Shown: positions 59,992 to 64,000 of the stretch, in pieces
Position numbering within the stretch: the first letter of the stretch is position 1
How the letters are laid out: the number at the start of each line of letters is the position of its first letter
Source: Microbacterium ginsengiterrae
GTDB lineage: Bacteria; Actinomycetota; Actinomycetes; Actinomycetales; Microbacteriaceae
Length of the DNA: 64,000 bases
Assembly: GCF_014205075.1 (NCBI RefSeq)
Contig: NZ_JACHMU010000001.1
Location: forward strand, 2,790,001 to 2,854,000
Reading direction: 5' to 3'
Program-made: the position numbers and the translations under genes
Notes under the pieces: model-generated
What the model was told of the DNA's origin: nothing
The model's database searches: none
What the model saw: only the letters and a program-made list of their open reading frames with translations

Positions 59992-62718
59992 GTGACCGTC
60001 CACGATCAGGATCCGTACTCCCAGGGCCCGCTCGACAGCGACCCGGATGAGACCGGCGAATGGCAGCAGTCGCTCGACGAGCTCGTCGACACGAAGGGCC
60101 CAGGACGCGGGCGCGAGATCATGCTCAGCATGCTCAAGCGCTCGAAAGAGCTGCACCTCAACGTGCCGATGGTGCCGACCACCGACTACATCAACACGAT
60201 CGCCTCGGAGAACGAGCCCGAGTTCCCCGGTGACGAGGAGCTCGAGCGCCGCTACCGCCACTGGATCCGGTGGAACGCCGCGATCACCGTGCACCGCGCG
60301 CAGCGGCCCGGCATCGGGGTCGGCGGTCACATCTCGACGTACGCGTCCGCCGCGTCGCTCTACGAGGTGGGCCACAACCACTTCTTCCGCGGTCAGGACC
60401 ACCCGTCCGGCGGCGACCAGATCTTCTACCAGGGCCACGCCTCCCCCGGCATGTACGCCCGCGCATTCCTCGAGGGGCGCCTCTCCGAGGCTCAGCTCGA
60501 CGCGTTCCGGCAGGAGAAGTCCGGTGCCCCCAACGGCATCCCCTCCTACCCGCACCCGCGCATGATGCGGGACTTCTGGCAGTTCCCCACCGTCTCGATG
60601 GGTCTCGGCCCCATCAACGCCATCTACCAGGCGATGACGAACAAGTACCTCGCGAACCGCGGCATCAAGGACGTCGCCGACTCGCACGTCTGGGCGTACC
60701 TGGGCGACGGCGAGATGGACGAGGTCGAGTCGCGCGGTCAGCTTCAGGTGGCAGCGAACGAGGGGCTCGACAACCTCACCTTCGTCATCAACTGCAACCT
60801 CCAGCGACTGGACGGACCCGTCCGAGGCAACGGAAAGGTCATCCAGGAGCTGGAGTCCTACTTCCGCGGCGCCGGCTGGAACGTCATCAAGGTCGTCTGG
60901 GGCCGCGAGTGGGACGAGCTGCTCGCCCGCGACACCGACGGCGCGCTGCTGAACCTCATGAACGTCACCCCGGACGGCGACTACCAGACGTACAAGGCTG
61001 AGAGTGGCGCATTCGTCCGCGAGCACTTCTTCGGTCGCGACGAGCGCACCGCCGCCCTGGTCAAGGACTACACGGACGACCAGATCTGGAAGCTCCGCCG
61101 TGGTGGCCACGACTACCGCAAGGTCTACGCCGCGTACAAGGCCGCGATGGAGCACAAGGGCCAGCCGACGGTCATCCTCGCGAAGACGGTCAAGGGCTAC
61201 GGCCTCGGCCCCCACTTCGAGGGCCGCAACGCCACGCACCAGATGAAGAAGATGACGCTGGAGGACCTCAAGCTCTTCCGCGACACCATGCAGATCCCGA
61301 TCACGGACGCGCAGCTGGAGGAGGACCCCTACCAGCCGCCGTACTACCACCCCGGTGCGCAGGACGAGACGATCCAGTACATGCTGGAGCGCCGCCGCGA
61401 CCTCGGAGGCTTCCTCCCGGAGCGCCGCAGCACCCACGTCGGCCTGTCCATCCCGGAGGACAAGGACTACGCATTCCCCAAGAAGGGCTCGGGCAACCAG
61501 GAGGTCGCCACGACGATGGCGTTCGTCCGCATGCTCAAGGACCTGCTGCGGGTCAAGGGATTCGGTGAGCGGATCGTGCCGATCATCCCCGATGAGGCCC
61601 GCACGTTCGGCATGGATTCGTACTTCCCGTCCGCGAAGATCTACAACCCCAACGGTCAGAACTACACCGCCGTCGACCGCGAGCTGCTCCTTGCGTACAA
61701 GGAGAGCCCGCAGGGTCAGATCATGCACGTCGGCATCAACGAAGCCGGAGCCACCGCGGCGTTCACCGCGACGGGCACGGCGTACTCGACGCACGGCGAG
61801 CCGCTGATCCCGATCTACATCTTCTACTCGATGTTCGGCTACCAGCGCACCGGCGACGCCTTCTGGGCGGCCGCGGACCAGATGGCCCGCGGATTCGTGA
61901 TCGGCGCGACGGCGGGACGCACGACGTTGACCGGCGAGGGAACGCAGCACGCTGACGGCCACTCGCCGCTGCTCGCGTCGACCAACCCGGCGACGGTCAG
62001 CTACGACCCGGCCTACGGCTACGAGGTCGCCCACATCGTGCAGGCCGGTATCGAGCGCATGTACGGCGGCAACCACCCGGATCCCGACGTCATGTACTAC
62101 CTCACGGTCTACAACGAGCCCTTCAAGCAGCCCGCCGAGCCGGAGAACGTCGACGTCGAGGGCATCCTCAAGGGCATCCACCGCGTCTCCGAGGGCACCG
62201 GCGAGGGCCCGCGCGTCCAGCTGCTCGCTTCCGGCGTCGGCGTGCCGTGGGCCGTCGAGGCCCAGGAGCTGCTGTCGAAGGACTGGGGCGTCTCCGCCGA
62301 TGTCTGGTCCGTGACGAGCTGGAACGAGCTGCGCCGCGACGGCCTCGCCGCCGACGAGCACAACTTCCTGCACCCCGAGGAAGAGCCGCAGGTCGCGTAC
62401 CTCACGCAGAAGCTGCAGTCGGCCGAAGGGCCGTTCATCGCGACGAGCGACTACATGCACGCGGTCCAGGACCAGATCCGTCAGTGGGTCCCGGGCGACT
62501 ACTACACGCTCGGCGCCGACGGCTTCGGGTTCGCGGACACGCGTGCTGCGGCTCGCCGTTTCTTCAAGATCGACGGACCGTCCATGGTCGTTCGCGCGCT
62601 GCAGGCGCTGGCCGACAAGGGCGCGGTCGAGCGCTCCGTGGTGGCGGAGGCCATCGCGAAGTACGACCTGCACAACGTCAACGCCGGCACGAGCGGAAAC
62701 GCCGGCGGCGAGAGCTGA
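59992..62718 (+). CDS. aceE: Pyruvate dehydrogenase E1 component, homodimeric
   Basis: The protein is 908 residues from GTG 59992, with CGAAAGG seven bases upstream. It is the large single-chain E1: THDP motif [15 protein letters not shown], with [32 protein letters not shown] and [13 protein letters not shown] also typical. It decarboxylates pyruvate and transfers the acetyl group to the lipoyl arm of E2. The E2 and E3 genes are sucB (36977) and lpdA (35537), more than 20 kb away. The downstream PucR-type regulator gene starts seven bases after the stop, so it is in the same transcript. Confidence 0.97.
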   Translation: MTVHDQDPYSQGPLDSDPDETGEWQQSLDELVDTKGPGRGREIMLSMLKRSKELHLNVPMVPTTDYINTIASENEPEFPGDEELERRYRHWIRWNAAITVHRAQRPGIGVGGHISTYASAASLYEVGHNHFFRGQDHPSGGDQIFYQGHASPGMYARAFLEGRLSEAQLDAFRQEKSGAPNGIPSYPHPRMMRDFWQFPTVSMGLGPINAIYQAMTNKYLANRGIKDVADSHVWAYLGDGEMDEVESRGQLQVAANEGLDNLTFVINCNLQRLDGPVRGNGKVIQELESYFRGAGWNVIKVVWGREWDELLARDTDGALLNLMNVTPDGDYQTYKAESGAFVREHFFGRDERTAALVKDYTDDQIWKLRRGGHDYRKVYAAYKAAMEHKGQPTVILAKTVKGYGLGPHFEGRNATHQMKKMTLEDLKLFRDTMQIPITDAQLEEDPYQPPYYHPGAQDETIQYMLERRRDLGGFLPERRSTHVGLSIPEDKDYAFPKKGSGNQEVATTMAFVRMLKDLLRVKGFGERIVPIIPDEARTFGMDSYFPSAKIYNPNGQNYTAVDRELLLAYKESPQGQIMHVGINEAGATAAFTATGTAYSTHGEPLIPIYIFYSMFGYQRTGDAFWAAADQMARGFVIGATAGRTTLTGEGTQHADGHSPLLASTNPATVSYDPAYGYEVAHIVQAGIERMYGGNHPDPDVMYYLTVYNEPFKQPAEPENVDVEGILKGIHRVSEGTGEGPRVQLLASGVGVPWAVEAQELLSKDWGVSADVWSVTSWNELRRDGLAADEHNFLHPEEEPQVAYLTQKLQSAEGPFIATSDYMHAVQDQIRQWVPGDYYTLGADGFGFADTRAAARRFFKIDGPSMVVRALQALADKGAVERSVVAEAIAKYDLHNVNAGTSGNAGGES

Positions 62719-62725
62719 GCTGCAT

Positions 62726-63943
62726 GTGACCGCCTCGTCTCCCGCGTCGATGGACAAGGCCGCGACGCTCGCCTGGCTGCGCCGCATCTCTGGTGATCTC
62801 GCGACCGCGACGATCCAACGGCTCGAGGAGACGCTGCCCTGGTACGCCGACATGCCACCGGCCCGCCGCTCTGCGGTCGGGCTGGTGGCACAGGCCGGCA
62901 TCACGTCGTTCATCCAGTGGTTCGACGATCCGACGTCCACCCCGTGGATCGCGGCGGATATCTTCGCGGCGGCTCCGCGAGAGCTGCTGCGCAGCGTCAG
63001 CCTCACTCAGACGTTGCAGTTGATCCGCGTCACGGTCGAGATCACCGAGGAGCGCATCGCAGGTAAGGGCGAGATGCTCCGCGAAGCGATCCTGCTGTAC
63101 TCCCGCGACGTCGCCTTCGCGGCCGCGGATGTGTACGCACGCGCCGCGGAGGCTCGTGGACTCTGGGACGCGCGTCTTGAGGCGCTCGTAGTGGACTCGA
63201 TCCTCACCGGCGAAGCCGACGAGGAGCTGCCGAGCCGAATCGCGGCCCTCGGTTGGCACGGCCATGGCGAGGTGTGCGTTCTGGTCGGCACCACACCGCC
63301 GCAGTTCGACGTCGACCACGTGCGGCGCACGGCCCGCAAGCTCGCCGTCGACGTGCTCATCGGCGTTCAGGGGTCGCGTCTCGTCCTCGTCCTCGGACGC
63401 GCACGGGTCGCCGGGAAGGATGAGGAGCAGGAAGAACTCGCCTTCGAAGAGATCGCCGCCCGCCTCGAGCCGTCGTTCGGCCCCGGCTACGTCGTTCTCG
63501 GCCCGCCGGTCACTGCCCTGGTCGACGCCGGCCAGAGCGCACGCGCGGCCCTCGCCGGTTTCGCCGTGGCGCGCGCCTGGCGCACGGCTCCCCGGCCCGT
63601 CGAAGCGGACGACCTCCTCCCCGAGCGTGCGCTGGCCGGCGATCCGCTGGCGAAGCAGACCCTCATCGACCGGATCTATCGCCCTCTGCAGGCCCACTCG
63701 ACGGACCTGGTGACGACCCTGTGGAGCTATCTCGACAACGGCCGCTCCCTTGAGGCGACGGCCCGGGAACTCTTCGTGCACCCCAACACCGTGCGCTACC
63801 GCCTCAAGCGCGTCAGCGAGGTCATCGGGTGGGATGCGACCGGGCCGCGCGAGGCGCTGATCCTGCAGACCGCGCTCATCCTCGGTTCCATCGGGACGGC
63901 GGAGAGCGTGCGCCGGCGGCCGTCCGCTCGTCGCACGCGCTGA
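62726..63943 (+). CDS. PucR-family helix-turn-helix regulator, probably FasR-type
   Basis: The protein is 405 residues from GTG 62726; ATG 62750 is an alternative. The N-terminal 170 residues are helical (ERLEET-like LEETLPWYADMPPARRSAVGLVAQAGI). A GGDEF-related PucR middle domain follows (about 180-290). The C-terminal helix-turn-helix is RSLEATARELFVHPNTVRYRLKRVSEVIGWD. In Streptomyces a protein of this type, encoded between aceE-like genes and fabD, is the fatty-acid synthesis activator FasR. The gene order here and the following 57 bases, which look like the start of a promoter region, fit that assignment, but fabD would lie beyond the window. Confidence 0.85.
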   Translation: MTASSPASMDKAATLAWLRRISGDLATATIQRLEETLPWYADMPPARRSAVGLVAQAGITSFIQWFDDPTSTPWIAADIFAAAPRELLRSVSLTQTLQLIRVTVEITEERIAGKGEMLREAILLYSRDVAFAAADVYARAAEARGLWDARLEALVVDSILTGEADEELPSRIAALGWHGHGEVCVLVGTTPPQFDVDHVRRTARKLAVDVLIGVQGSRLVLVLGRARVAGKDEEQEELAFEEIAARLEPSFGPGYVVLGPPVTALVDAGQSARAALAGFAVARAWRTAPRPVEADDLLPERALAGDPLAKQTLIDRIYRPLQAHSTDLVTTLWSYLDNGRSLEATARELFVHPNTVRYRLKRVSEVIGWDATGPREALILQTALILGSIGTAESVRRRPSARRTR

Positions 63944-64000
63944 CCACCCTTCTGTACGCCACGCACAAACGATCTCCGGAATCTTGTGAGGGTACGTCCA

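Noticed and set aside
59851-63006. A 3.1-kb open frame on the minus strand opposite aceE
   Set aside because: It is antisense to a complete aceE and to the start of the PucR-type gene and shows no recognisable domain.

Overview
The window is a high-GC chromosomal segment from an actinobacterium of the family Microbacteriaceae, most likely Microbacterium. The evidence is gene content and order: sigA with a Lys/Ala-rich N-terminus, dut-DUF3710-DUF3159, DUF3093, DUF4193, sepH, DUF3000 with an HRDC-type RNase D, GlnA/GlnE/GlnA2, a homodimeric AceE, polyphosphate glucokinase, and many genes apparently read from leaderless transcripts. I see no prophage, insertion sequence, integrase or CRISPR array. 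Nearly everything is vertically inherited core, and no gene-free stretch exceeds about 230 bp.

Layout. 1-5 kb: the start of amt (cut by the window edge), zapE, a rhodanese/SufE sulfur pair, an alpha/beta hydrolase and DUF3000. 5-15 kb: RNase D, the fadA-fadB beta-oxidation pair, dxs (isoprenoids) and aconitase. 15-25 kb: DUF3159-DUF3710-dut, DUF3093, DUF4193, sepH, a phosphodiesterase, and convergent parC/parE. 25-31 kb: an envelope-related block (two alanine-racemase homologues, two ATP-grasp ligases, murJ, a CofE-like ligase) that leads into sigA. 33-41 kb: a PAC2 protein, pepA, lpd, the lipoyl E2 gene sucB, an orphan membrane protein and DUF4191. 41-51 kb: a RimK-like ligase fused to a TrkA-C domain with a divergent RimB-type protease, an RDD protein, then the nitrogen cluster (glnA, glnE, glnA2) and ppgK. 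51-64 kb: an MpaB-family protein, rnpB, a shortened family-A DNA polymerase with a zinc-ribbon coiled-coil protein, an aldo/keto reductase, a DHA2 efflux pump, a quinone reductase, tRNA-Val, aceE and a PucR-type (FasR-like) regulator.

How they work together. The amt promoter and especially the glnA promoter carry GlnR-type boxes, which ties ammonium uptake to assimilation; glnE next door would set glutamine synthetase activity. AceE, SucB and Lpd supply E1, E2 and E3 of the mixed pyruvate/2-oxoglutarate dehydrogenase typical of actinobacteria, and acnA has a clean operator-like palindrome upstream.

The most interesting region is 25-31 kb. Two adjacent, translationally coupled alanine-racemase homologues have lost complementary halves of the active site: one keeps the PLP lysine and the full barrel but lacks the catalytic tyrosine region, and the other keeps the tyrosine domain but has most of the barrel deleted and Arg in place of Lys. 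Because the catalytic tyrosine of alanine racemase is donated by the partner subunit, this looks like an obligate heterodimer. It is co-transcribed with a sugar-transfer-type ATP-grasp enzyme and sits beside a second such enzyme, murJ and a glutamate-ligase-like gene, which suggests a cell-wall amino-acid modification pathway.
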